Shown in pieces: positions 1-5,747 of a stretch of 8,115 nt of DNA. Every line of letters starts with the position of its first letter. Position 1 is the first letter of the stretch. Source of the stretch: Coriobacteriales bacterium (GTDB lineage Bacteria > Actinomycetota > Coriobacteriia > Coriobacteriales > UBA8131); the NCBI GenBank assembly GCA_031290695.1, contig JAITNB010000122.1, positions 1 through 8,115 on the forward strand, in the 5' to 3' direction. The notes under the pieces were generated by a model. The model saw only the letters and a list, made by a program, of their open reading frames with translations. It was not told the DNA's origin and searched no databases. The position numbers and the translations under genes are program-made.

Positions 1-1715
1 GAGTCGACGCGGATGGTGCCGTTCATGAGCTCGACGATGCGTTTGGAGATGGCGAGCCCCAGGCCGGTGCCGCCAAAGCGGCTGGCTATACTCTTGTCGG
101 CCTGCTGGAAGGAGTTGAACAGGAGTTCCTTTTGCTCGTTGGAGATGCCGATGCCGGAGTCGGTCACGGCGACCTCGATGCGCGCCACGCCGTCATCGCC
201 AAGCCCCGCAAGGCGCGCGTCGACGCATATCGTGCCGCCGTCGGGCGTGAACTTGACGGCGTTCGAGAGCAGGTTGGCGACCACCTGGGACAGGCGCTGC
301 TCGTCGGCAAAGAGGTTGCTGGGGACGTCGTCTGCGCAGGTGGTGCCAAGCGTCAGGTGCTTCTCCTCGACCTTGAACTGGAAGATGTCGGCGACCTTGG
401 CGAGCATGTGCCTAAAGTCAAACGCATGGGGCGCGAGCTCGAGCTTGCCCGACTCGATCTTGGACATATCGAGTATGTCGTTGATAACGCCCAGCAGGTG
501 CGTCGACGCCTCCTCGATCTTTGTGATGCAGTAGTCCTTGCGCGCAACGTCGGTTGCTGCATCGGCCACCTGTGTCATGCCGATGATGGCGTTGAGGGGC
601 GTGCGTATCTCATGGCTCATGCTGGAGAGGAAGTCGCCCTTCGCACGGCTCGCGCCCTCGGCCTCGACCTTGAGCCGCGAGAGCTCGACGTTGCGCTGGT
701 CAAGCTCGGTGTAGGGCCGTGTGATGAGGTTTGAGAGGAAGAGGGCGAACAGGATGCCCAGCGCCACCAGCACCACGCCCGTGATGAGGAAGATGCGCGT
801 GATGCTCTCTGCTGGCGTCTCGGACGCGAGCACTACCACGAGGAGCGCCCAGTGCTCTTTGGCGTGCTCGATGGGGATAAACGCGACAATCGTGTCGCCC
901 CCGGCCGTTGGCACCTGGGTGACGTCCTCGACCGTCTCGGCCAGGGCTATCTGCGCGAGTTGCGCAAACCCGTCGTTGGCAAACGCGGGCGAGCTGTAGT
1001 GCGTGCCTACCCGCCCAACGTTTGTGTCGGCAACCACATAGCCGCCCCCGTCGATGAGCGACACCTTGCCCGTGTTGTAGACGCCGTAATTGGACTGCGC
1101 TATGAGCTGCGAGAAGTAGTCGCCGCGCAATGTCGCGATAAACACCGCGCCGCTGGGCAGCCTCGTGTAGGCGCGGATCACCGTTGTGCCGCCGTCAGTG
1201 AGCTCCGAGTTGTCAAGGGTCACGCCCTCATCCGGCACCTTTGCGAGGTACTGCCCGGTGTCGTCGGTGGGCCGGGCGTATTCGAACTCCTTGCGCTCGC
1301 GCGAGACAAAGGTGCCGTCGGGCGTGATATAGGCGATGCTGATAAAGTTTGGTCCTGTGCTTATCTCGGTGTCCATCGCCGCGCCCAGCGCATCCACCCC
1401 GCCCTGGCCATAGGCGTTGTCCATGATGTTGCCCACATAGCTCGCGTCCTGGTCGATCTTCTCGATGCTGTTCACTATCATGTCGGAGGCGAGGTGTCCC
1501 ACGAGCAGCAGGTCGTCAGACACCGTCTTGGTAATCTCCCGCTGGCTGTTGACCACGCCCACCGTCGTGCTTATCACGGCGATGACGAGCACGACGGCCA
1601 TGATGATGGCGGCAACGCGCACCCGCATCGAGACCCTGATGTTCCTTTGCGGCATATCGTCCATCAAGCCCCTGCCCGACCCCTCGTTTGCTAAGGTATC
1701 AATGAAGTCTAACAT
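1..1715 (-). CDS. Membrane sensor histidine kinase, dCache-type sensor (3' end cut by window)
   Basis: Translating the minus strand from ATG 1715 gives 571 codons, open to the window edge. Residues about 33-56 form TM1. About 57-305 look like an extracytoplasmic dCache-type sensor ending in a typical strand before the membrane (HWALLVVV, 288-295). TM2 is about 306-331. A short charged helix (335-360) leads to the H box SHEIRTPLN with phospho-acceptor His368 (codon 612-614). The N box (NLLSNAVKF, 481-489), G1 (DSGIGI, 519-524), the F box region (FNSFQQAD) and G2 (GGTGLGLAISKRI, 548-560) follow. It should autophosphorylate in response to an extracellular ligand; the ligand cannot be told from sequence. 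There is no HAMP-sized segment after TM2. The truncated C-terminus may carry receiver or HPt domains, as many kinases of this type do, but that is inference. The start is uncertain: ATG 1715 is the first Met after an in-frame TAA but has no clear Shine-Dalgarno. ATG 1664 (residue 18) has AGGGG only 4 bases upstream, and ATG 1655 is also possible; all precede TM1. ATA isoleucine codons look commoner here than in the arg genes. Confidence 0.93.
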   Translation of the reverse strand, partial: MLDFIDTLANEGSGRGLMDDMPQRNIRVSMRVRVAAIIMAVVLVIAVISTTVGVVNSQREITKTVSDDLLLVGHLASDMIVNSIEKIDQDASYVGNIMDNAYGQGGVDALGAAMDTEISTGPNFISIAYITPDGTFVSRERKEFEYARPTDDTGQYLAKVPDEGVTLDNSELTDGGTTVIRAYTRLPSGAVFIATLRGDYFSQLIAQSNYGVYNTGKVSLIDGGGYVVADTNVGRVGTHYSSPAFANDGFAQLAQIALAETVEDVTQVPTAGGDTIVAFIPIEHAKEHWALLVVVLASETPAESITRIFLITGVVLVALGILFALFLSNLITRPYTELDQRNVELSRLKVEAEGASRAKGDFLSSMSHEIRTPLNAIIGMTQVADAATDVARKDYCITKIEEASTHLLGVINDILDMSKIESGKLELAPHAFDFRHMLAKVADIFQFKVEEKHLTLGTTCADDVPSNLFADEQRLSQVVANLLSNAVKFTPDGGTICVDARLAGLGDDGVARIEVAVTDSGIGISNEQKELLFNSFQQADKSIASRFGGTGLGLAISKRIVELMNGTIRVD

Positions 1716-1768
1716 ACGTGGCCAGCAGCAGGCCCAAGGCAGACGTGGTTATTCTGTGGTGTTTTTAG

Positions 1769-1774
1769 ACTATA
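1769..1774 (-). promoter_or_regulatory. Possible -10 element ahead of the histidine kinase
   Basis: On the minus strand the 80-base gap between the glycosyltransferase stop and the kinase start contains TATAGT (5 of 6 to the -10 consensus), followed by a short A-rich tract. No convincing -35 lies 16-18 bases upstream. I see no hairpin plus T-run terminator in this gap. Cotranscription with the glycosyltransferase is therefore just as likely as a separate kinase promoter. Confidence 0.2.
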
Positions 1775-1795
1775 TGCAAGTAAGCCCGGCCCAGC

Positions 1796-3034
1796 CTAGC
1801 CCGCCGGCTCGCCCAGCTGGCGCCTTACGAGGGCGACGATGCGCTGGTAGGAGGTCGCACGGTCAAAGTGCTCCCGGGCCAGCTGGCGCGCGTTGGTGCC
1901 CATTGCCGCACGGCGCGCGGGGTCGTCGTGCAGGGACGCTATCGCGCCCGCAAGCGCCTCGACATCCTCCGCCTCTACATTGACGCCGATGCCCGCGCGG
2001 TCGACGAGGCCCTTGAGCTCGGCGTTGCCGTTGGTGTTCACCACCGGCTTGCCCGCGGCGACGTAGTCGGCGATCTTGCTGGCGATAGGCTGGGGCGCCC
2101 TTTTGATAAACGAGTTCACGACGATGTCGGAGTGTATGAGGTAGGCGGCCATCATGGGGTACTCGCGGTAGCCGGTGAACGTGATGTTGGCGTCGAGCGT
2201 CTTGGCGAGCTCCTCAAGGCGCTCCTGGCTGGGGCCGCTGCCGATGATGAGCGTGCGCACGGCATCATAGCCACGCTGTTTGAGCACAGCCGTTGCGTGC
2301 AGGAGTGTCCCAATATCATAGACGGCGTCCAGCGTGCCGGTGTAGGTGACCCAGAACTCGCCCGCGCCCTTATCCACCAGGGCCTTGTTCTTGTGCGCGT
2401 GGGCATCGAATGCAGCAAGCTCGTTGCCCACGTAGGCAGTGAGGCGCTCGATGTTTGCAGGGCGGTGGGTGAAGGGGTGTGCCGCGTACTCCTCTGAGGT
2501 GCCCACGACGGCCGTGGCATATTGGTAGGCGACGCGCGCGTCACGCGTGAAGGGGAGGGACGCGAGGTCGCCTATGAGGGGGACGTCGGGCATCGTGCGC
2601 ATGGTCTCGAACCAGTGGTCGTTGACGTCGACGATAAAGGGGATGGCGCGTTTGTGGGCATACCTGGCGGCGGCACAGGCGACCTCGTTGGGAGGTATCT
2701 CGCAGTAGACGAGGTCAAAGGGCGCGGCGGCGCCAAGGTAGGACTTGAGGTTTTTGGCGGCGGCCTTGTGGCTCTTTATACGCGTGCGCTCGATGCTCCG
2801 CTCATAGCCCGGCTCGTCGATGAACGCCACCTTGAAGGGGTAACGGTGAAAGCTGGGGTCGTCGGTCTTACGCTGTTGCTGCTCCCAGAACTGGAACGCC
2901 GAGGTGATAAGCTCGACCTCGAGGCCTGCGGCGGCAAGATAACTGGCGATGGAGAGAAAGCGGGTGCACCCCTTCTTCTCGCGCCCGATCCTGACCCCTG
3001 CGGTTATGACTGCGATTCGTCTCGTCCTGGCCAT
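1796..3034 (-). CDS. Glycosyltransferase, GT-B fold, family 4-like
   Basis: The 412-residue protein has no signal peptide or obvious membrane helix, so it is probably a cytoplasmic or membrane-associated transferase using a nucleotide sugar for surface glycan assembly. The N-terminal Rossmann half begins RRIAVITAG (5-13). The C-terminal donor half shows YTGTLDAVYDIGTLL (231-245), the glycine turn IIGSGP (263-268), TFTGY (285-289) and the donor-site segment SKIADYVAAGKPVVNT (319-334). Family 4 enzymes usually have a Glu in the E-Y pair before the AAGKP turn; here it is Asp323. I chose ATG 3034 because AAAAGGG lies 5 bases upstream on the minus strand. An in-frame GTG at 3088 would add 18 residues but lies beside the putative -10 at 3089-3094 and has no good ribosome binding site. 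The kinase follows on the same strand and no other glycan genes are in view, so donor, acceptor and product cannot be assigned. Confidence 0.88.
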   Translation of the reverse strand: MARTRRIAVITAGVRIGREKKGCTRFLSIASYLAAAGLEVELITSAFQFWEQQQRKTDDPSFHRYPFKVAFIDEPGYERSIERTRIKSHKAAAKNLKSYLGAAAPFDLVYCEIPPNEVACAAARYAHKRAIPFIVDVNDHWFETMRTMPDVPLIGDLASLPFTRDARVAYQYATAVVGTSEEYAAHPFTHRPANIERLTAYVGNELAAFDAHAHKNKALVDKGAGEFWVTYTGTLDAVYDIGTLLHATAVLKQRGYDAVRTLIIGSGPSQERLEELAKTLDANITFTGYREYPMMAAYLIHSDIVVNSFIKRAPQPIASKIADYVAAGKPVVNTNGNAELKGLVDRAGIGVNVEAEDVEALAGAIASLHDDPARRAAMGTNARQLAREHFDRATSYQRIVALVRRQLGEPAG

Positions 3035-3039
3035 GCCTG

Positions 3040-3046
3040 CCCTTTT
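3040..3046 (-). promoter_or_regulatory. Ribosome binding site fixing the glycosyltransferase start
   Basis: Minus-strand AAAAGGG sits 5 bases upstream of ATG 3034. It favours this start over the in-frame GTG at 3088. Confidence 0.6.
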
Positions 3047-3049
3047 GCC

Positions 3050-3071
3050 GCTGCTGGTGCGCTGCTGGTGC
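3050..3071. repeat. 11-bp perfect tandem duplication
   Basis: The unit GCTGCTGGTGC occurs twice back to back (3050-3060 and 3061-3071) and is followed by the partial copy GCTGGTGGT. It lies in the predicted untranslated leader of the glycosyltransferase. The 11-bp period is not a multiple of three, which agrees with the stretch being non-coding. Confidence 0.85.
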
Positions 3072-3088
3072 GCTGGTGGTAAAGCCAC

Positions 3089-3118
3089 ATGATACCATCT
3101 TGCCGCACTGCTTGTCTT
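3089..3118 (-). promoter_or_regulatory. Candidate promoter for the glycosyltransferase
   Basis: On the minus strand AAGACA (3118-3113, 4 of 6 to the -35 consensus) is followed after 18 bases by TATCAT (3094-3089, 5 of 6 to the -10). Transcription would start at about 3083, giving a leader of about 50 bases before ATG 3034. The assignment is by consensus only. Confidence 0.4.
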
Positions 3119-3132
3119 TTGTCAGTCAACAG

Positions 3133-3150
3133 CGTGAATAAAAAGCCAAA
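3133..3150 (+). promoter_or_regulatory. Candidate ARG box (ArgR/AhrC operator)
   Basis: CGTGAATAAAAAGCCAAA matches the Bacillus AhrC ARG box consensus (CATGAATAAAAATKCAAK, recalled from the literature) at 14 of 18 positions, including the full TGAATAAAAA core. It lies about 170-185 bases upstream of argC, in the only AT-rich stretch of the window. ArgR-family repressors bind such boxes with arginine to repress argC operons. No argR gene is in the window, so the regulator itself is inferred. Confidence 0.5.
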
Positions 3151-3152
3151 AT

Positions 3153-3170
3153 TATGTATATAAATAGCGG
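3153..3170 (+). promoter_or_regulatory. Possible second, weaker ARG box
   Basis: TATGTATATAAATAGCGG matches the same consensus at about 11 of 18 positions. It starts 2 bases after the first candidate box, so the centres are 20 bp apart, close to the roughly 21-bp phasing of tandem ArgR boxes. AT-rich sequence yields partial matches easily, so this depends on the first box being real. A further TGAAT half-site lies at 3186-3190. Confidence 0.28.
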
Positions 3171-3194
3171 TAAATTAGCCATAAATGAATAGTT

Positions 3195-3235
3195 TTAGTA
3201 AAAGTATTGACGATAAGGATAATTCTGGTACGCTA
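3195..3235 (+). promoter_or_regulatory. Candidate promoter(s) of the arg operon
   Basis: Two overlapping sigma-70-type arrangements are visible. The first is TTGACG (3207-3212), a 16-base spacer and TACGCT (3229-3234) with an extended TG at 3226-3227. The second is TTAGTA (3195-3200), a 17-base spacer and GATAAT (3218-3223). Both would start transcription at about 3230-3241, leaving a leader of roughly 75-90 bases before argC. The AT-rich tract immediately upstream could act as an UP element. I cannot choose between them from sequence. Confidence 0.42.
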
Positions 3236-3260
3236 GGCGCTTGTTATATCCCACTACTGT

Positions 3261-3286
3261 CATCCTATGCGGCTTCGCTCGGGATG
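3261..3286 (+). other. Small imperfect hairpin in the argC leader
   Basis: CATCC (3261-3265) pairs with GGATG (3282-3286). An inner GCG/CGC stem (3269-3271 with 3276-3278) closes a GCTT loop, and a 3-by-3 internal loop separates the two stems. No T-run follows, so it is not an intrinsic terminator. It may be incidental. Confidence 0.25.
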
Positions 3287-3299
3287 GCCGTAAAGACCC

Positions 3300-3306
3300 A
3301 GGAGAG
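3300..3306 (+). promoter_or_regulatory. Ribosome binding site deciding the argC start
   Basis: AGGAGAG lies 10 bases upstream of ATG 3317. The next in-frame ATG at 3347 has its nearest GGAGG 23 bases upstream, which is too far, so 3317 is preferred. Confidence 0.55.
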
Positions 3307-3316
3307 CTGCACCATT

Positions 3317-4420
3317 ATGGAGGACCAACCAGGCACTACACAGATTATGAAGGCCGCCGTCATAGGCGCCGCGGGCTACGCCGGCATCGAGCTGGTGCGC
3401 TATCTTTTGGGGCATCCCGGCTTCAAGCTTGTTGCGGCTACCTCAAACGGCGACGCGGGCAGGCCGCTCGCGCAGCTGTACCCGGCGCTCCTTGGGCGCA
3501 CCGGCCTCGCGTTCACCACGCACGAGAGCGTCGTCGACGCGGGCGCCCCCTGCTGCGACGTCGCCTTCCTCGCGGTGCCGCACACGGCCGCGCTCGTGAT
3601 GGCGCCCGCCCTCTTGCGCAGGGGCTGCACCGTCATCGACCTCAGTGCCGACTTTAGGCTCACAAGCCCTGCCGTCTACGAGCAGTGGTACGGCACCCCC
3701 CACACCGAGCCGGGCCTCCTGGCACACGCGGTCTACGGCCTGCCCGAGCTCAACCGCGCGCAGCTTGCGGCATTGGCAACGCAGGATGCGGATAAGCCCG
3801 TGCTCGTTGCAAGCCCGGGCTGCTATCCCACCGCGAGCGCCCTGGCCGCGGCCCCTGCGTTCGCTGCGGGGCTGGTCGACGCTGGGGCACCCGTTGTCAT
3901 CAACGCCATCTCGGGCGTGTCGGGGGCGGGGCGCACACCCACCATGGGCACACAATACTGCGGCGCCAACGAGGACGTCCACGCCTACGCGGCCACCACG
4001 CACCGACATACCCCCGAGATCGAGCAGACGCTCTCCCGTGCCGCCGGTAAGCCGGTGGCGGTGAGCTTCACGCCGCACCTCGCGCCCCTCACGCGCGGGC
4101 TCGTCGCAACCGCGACGCTGCGGCTTGCAGCGGGTGCCACCCTGCAAGGCGTCGAACAGGCGTATGCGCAGGCCTACGGCGGCGAGCCGTTTGTGCGGGT
4201 GCTGCCAACAGGCGTCATGCCGCAAACCTCCGCAGTGGCCGGTACCAACAAGGCCCAGGTGGGTATCGCACTCGACGTGCGTGCAGGGGTGCTGGTGGCC
4301 TCCTGTGCCATCGACAACCTGGGCAAAGGCGCGTCTGCACAGGCCATCCAGAGCGCGAACATAGTATGCGGCTTTGACGAGACGAGCGGCCTTGAACACG
4401 CCCTCGCCCCGCTGGTGTAG
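3317..4420 (+). CDS. argC: N-acetyl-gamma-glutamyl-phosphate reductase
   Basis: ArgC performs the NADPH-dependent reduction of N-acetylglutamyl phosphate to N-acetylglutamate semialdehyde, the third step of arginine synthesis, in the cytoplasm. The 367-residue protein has the nucleotide-binding loop VIGAAGYAGIEL (15-26), DLSADFR (108-114), the active-site ASPGCYPTA (165-173) with catalytic Cys169, SGVSGAGR (199-206), and HRHTPEIEQ (229-237), the region holding the family's catalytic His, followed by TPHLAPLTRG (252-261). It is complete and slightly longer than the usual 345-350 residues because of about 10 extra residues before MKAAVIG. ATG 3317 is chosen for its Shine-Dalgarno. ATG 3347 would give a more typical N-terminus but lacks a well-placed site. 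ATG 3185 would add 44 low-conservation residues across the candidate promoter and is rejected. It is the first gene of the operon; argJ starts 12 bases after its stop. Confidence 0.96.
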   Translation: MEDQPGTTQIMKAAVIGAAGYAGIELVRYLLGHPGFKLVAATSNGDAGRPLAQLYPALLGRTGLAFTTHESVVDAGAPCCDVAFLAVPHTAALVMAPALLRRGCTVIDLSADFRLTSPAVYEQWYGTPHTEPGLLAHAVYGLPELNRAQLAALATQDADKPVLVASPGCYPTASALAAAPAFAAGLVDAGAPVVINAISGVSGAGRTPTMGTQYCGANEDVHAYAATTHRHTPEIEQTLSRAAGKPVAVSFTPHLAPLTRGLVATATLRLAAGATLQGVEQAYAQAYGGEPFVRVLPTGVMPQTSAVAGTNKAQVGIALDVRAGVLVASCAIDNLGKGASAQAIQSANIVCGFDETSGLEHALAPLV

Positions 4421-4427
4421 GAAGGAA
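4419..4427 (+). promoter_or_regulatory. Ribosome binding site of argJ
   Basis: AGGAAGGAA overlaps the argC stop codon (TAG, 4418-4420) and ends 5 bases before ATG 4433. This arrangement suggests translational coupling of argC and argJ. Confidence 0.6.
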
Positions 4428-4432
4428 CGGCC

Positions 4433-5728
4433 ATGATCAAGGCACACACAGGCACCATCATCAGCGGGGTCACCTTCATCGAGGGCGGCCTAGGGGCGGT
4501 TAAGGGCGTGTGCTGCGCAGGGGTCTCGGCGGGGTTCAGGCGCAACCCTGAGCGCAAGGACCTGGCGCTCGTCGTGACGGGTACTCCTGCCACCGCGGCT
4601 GGCGTGTTCACACAAAATGCCTTCTGCGCCGCTCCCGTTACCGTCTCGCGGGCGCACCTGCAGGAATGCGCTGCGGGTGCAGATGACGGCGTGCGGGCGA
4701 TCGTGCTCAACTCGGGCAACGCCAACGCCGCCACCGGCGGGCCGGGCCATAACACCGCCCTTGAGGTCGCGCAGATAGCCGCACAGGCCCTTGGCTGCGA
4801 GCCCCATCAGGTCCTGCTCGCCTCTACCGGCGTCATAGGCGTCCCGCTGGCCGTTGACGGCTTTGTGGCCGGTATCTCCCAGGCGCTCGAACAGCTCGGC
4901 AGCGCCAATGGCGACGACCCCGCTGCAGGCCTTGCCGCTGCCGAGGCCATCATGACCACCGACACTGTGCCCAAGCAGTCGGCCGTGACCTTCACGGCCA
5001 CGCAGAGCGACGGGGTGCAGGTGACCTACACCATCGGCGGCATGTGCAAGGGCTCCGGCATGATCCAACCCGATATGGCGACCATGCTCGCCGTGCTTGC
5101 CACCGACGCCGCGCTCACCACCGAGGCCGCCAACCTCGCGTTGCGCGAGGCGGTGGCAAGCTCGTTTAACAAGGTGACCGTCGACTCCGACACCTCGACC
5201 AACGACAGCGCCTTCTTCCTCGCGACTGGCGCCACACCCGGCAAGACCATCAACGCGGCCTGCCCGGTCTACTCGCTTTTTACCGCAGCGTTGCGCGTGC
5301 TCTGCGAGGACCTTGCGCGCCAGATCGCTGCCGACGGCGAAGGCGCTACCAAGCTCGTCACCGTCAACGTCACTGGGGCTGTCACGGCCGCCGATGCCAA
5401 CCTCGCCGCCCGCGCGGTCGCCAACTCACCACTCGTCAAGACCGCCATCGCCGGCCACGATGCGAACTGGGGCCGTATCGCAATGGCCATTGGCAAGAGC
5501 GGCGCGCGCTTTGCGCAGGAGGACGTGGGCATCGCCATCATGGGCATCGAGGTGTGTGAGAAGGGCCTCACGGTCCCCTTCGACGAGGACGAGGCGCTGC
5601 GCCGCTTTGCCGAGCACCCCGAGATCGTCATCGACATCGACCTCGGTGCCGGCACCAGCGCCACCCGCATCTGGACCTGCGACCTCACGCACGACTACAT
5701 CTCGATAAACGGCGACTACCGCTCGTAA
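4433..5728 (+). CDS. argJ: Glutamate N-acetyltransferase / ornithine acetyltransferase
   Basis: ArgJ transfers the acetyl group of N-acetylornithine to glutamate, releasing ornithine and regenerating N-acetylglutamate. Bifunctional members also use acetyl-CoA for the first step. The 431-residue protein is of normal length and shows FTQNAFCAAPV (59-69), LNSGNANAATG (92-102), the oxyanion-hole motif STGVIG (131-136), KGSGMIQPDMATML (206-219) and the C-terminal DLTHDYISINGDYRS. Family members self-cleave between Ala and Thr in the ATML motif, here Ala216/Thr217. That would give an alpha chain of about 216 residues and a beta chain of about 215, with Thr217 as nucleophile. All these residues are intact. 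Whether it is mono- or bifunctional cannot be decided from motifs alone. The absence of an argA-like gene next to it is compatible with either. It lies second in the operon, 12 bases after argC and 19 bases before argB. Confidence 0.97.
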   Translation: MIKAHTGTIISGVTFIEGGLGAVKGVCCAGVSAGFRRNPERKDLALVVTGTPATAAGVFTQNAFCAAPVTVSRAHLQECAAGADDGVRAIVLNSGNANAATGGPGHNTALEVAQIAAQALGCEPHQVLLASTGVIGVPLAVDGFVAGISQALEQLGSANGDDPAAGLAAAEAIMTTDTVPKQSAVTFTATQSDGVQVTYTIGGMCKGSGMIQPDMATMLAVLATDAALTTEAANLALREAVASSFNKVTVDSDTSTNDSAFFLATGATPGKTINAACPVYSLFTAALRVLCEDLARQIAADGEGATKLVTVNVTGAVTAADANLAARAVANSPLVKTAIAGHDANWGRIAMAIGKSGARFAQEDVGIAIMGIEVCEKGLTVPFDEDEALRRFAEHPEIVIDIDLGAGTSATRIWTCDLTHDYISINGDYRS

Positions 5729-5730
5729 TA

Positions 5731-5738
5731 AAAGGAGG
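5731..5738 (+). promoter_or_regulatory. Strong ribosome binding site of argB
   Basis: AAAGGAGG lies 9 bases upstream of ATG 5748, directly after the argJ stop codon. It is the closest match to the anti-Shine-Dalgarno complement in the window. Confidence 0.75.
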
Positions 5739-5747
5739 CACCGCACA

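Noticed and set aside
852..1694. 280-codon plus-strand open frame
   Set aside because: It is opposite the sensor domain of the histidine kinase, which reads continuously on the minus strand into clear kinase motifs.
1775..1800. GC-rich stretch after the glycosyltransferase stop as a terminator
   Set aside because: The GGGCC/GGCCC pieces do not form a separated stem and loop, and no T-run follows on the minus strand.
1868..3082. Plus-strand open frames at 1868-2497 and 2522-3082
   Set aside because: Both are antisense to the glycosyltransferase. They have no ribosome binding site or recognisable fold.
3169..3180. Imperfect dyad GGTAAATTAGCC in the AT-rich region
   Set aside because: Only 8 of 12 positions are symmetric, and partial dyads are common in AT-rich DNA. 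It is not strong enough to call as an operator.
3443..4447. Long open frame of 334 codons on the minus strand
   Set aside because: It is antisense to argC, whose family motifs are all present on the plus strand. The antisense translation has no recognisable domain and is a by-product of high GC at third codon positions.
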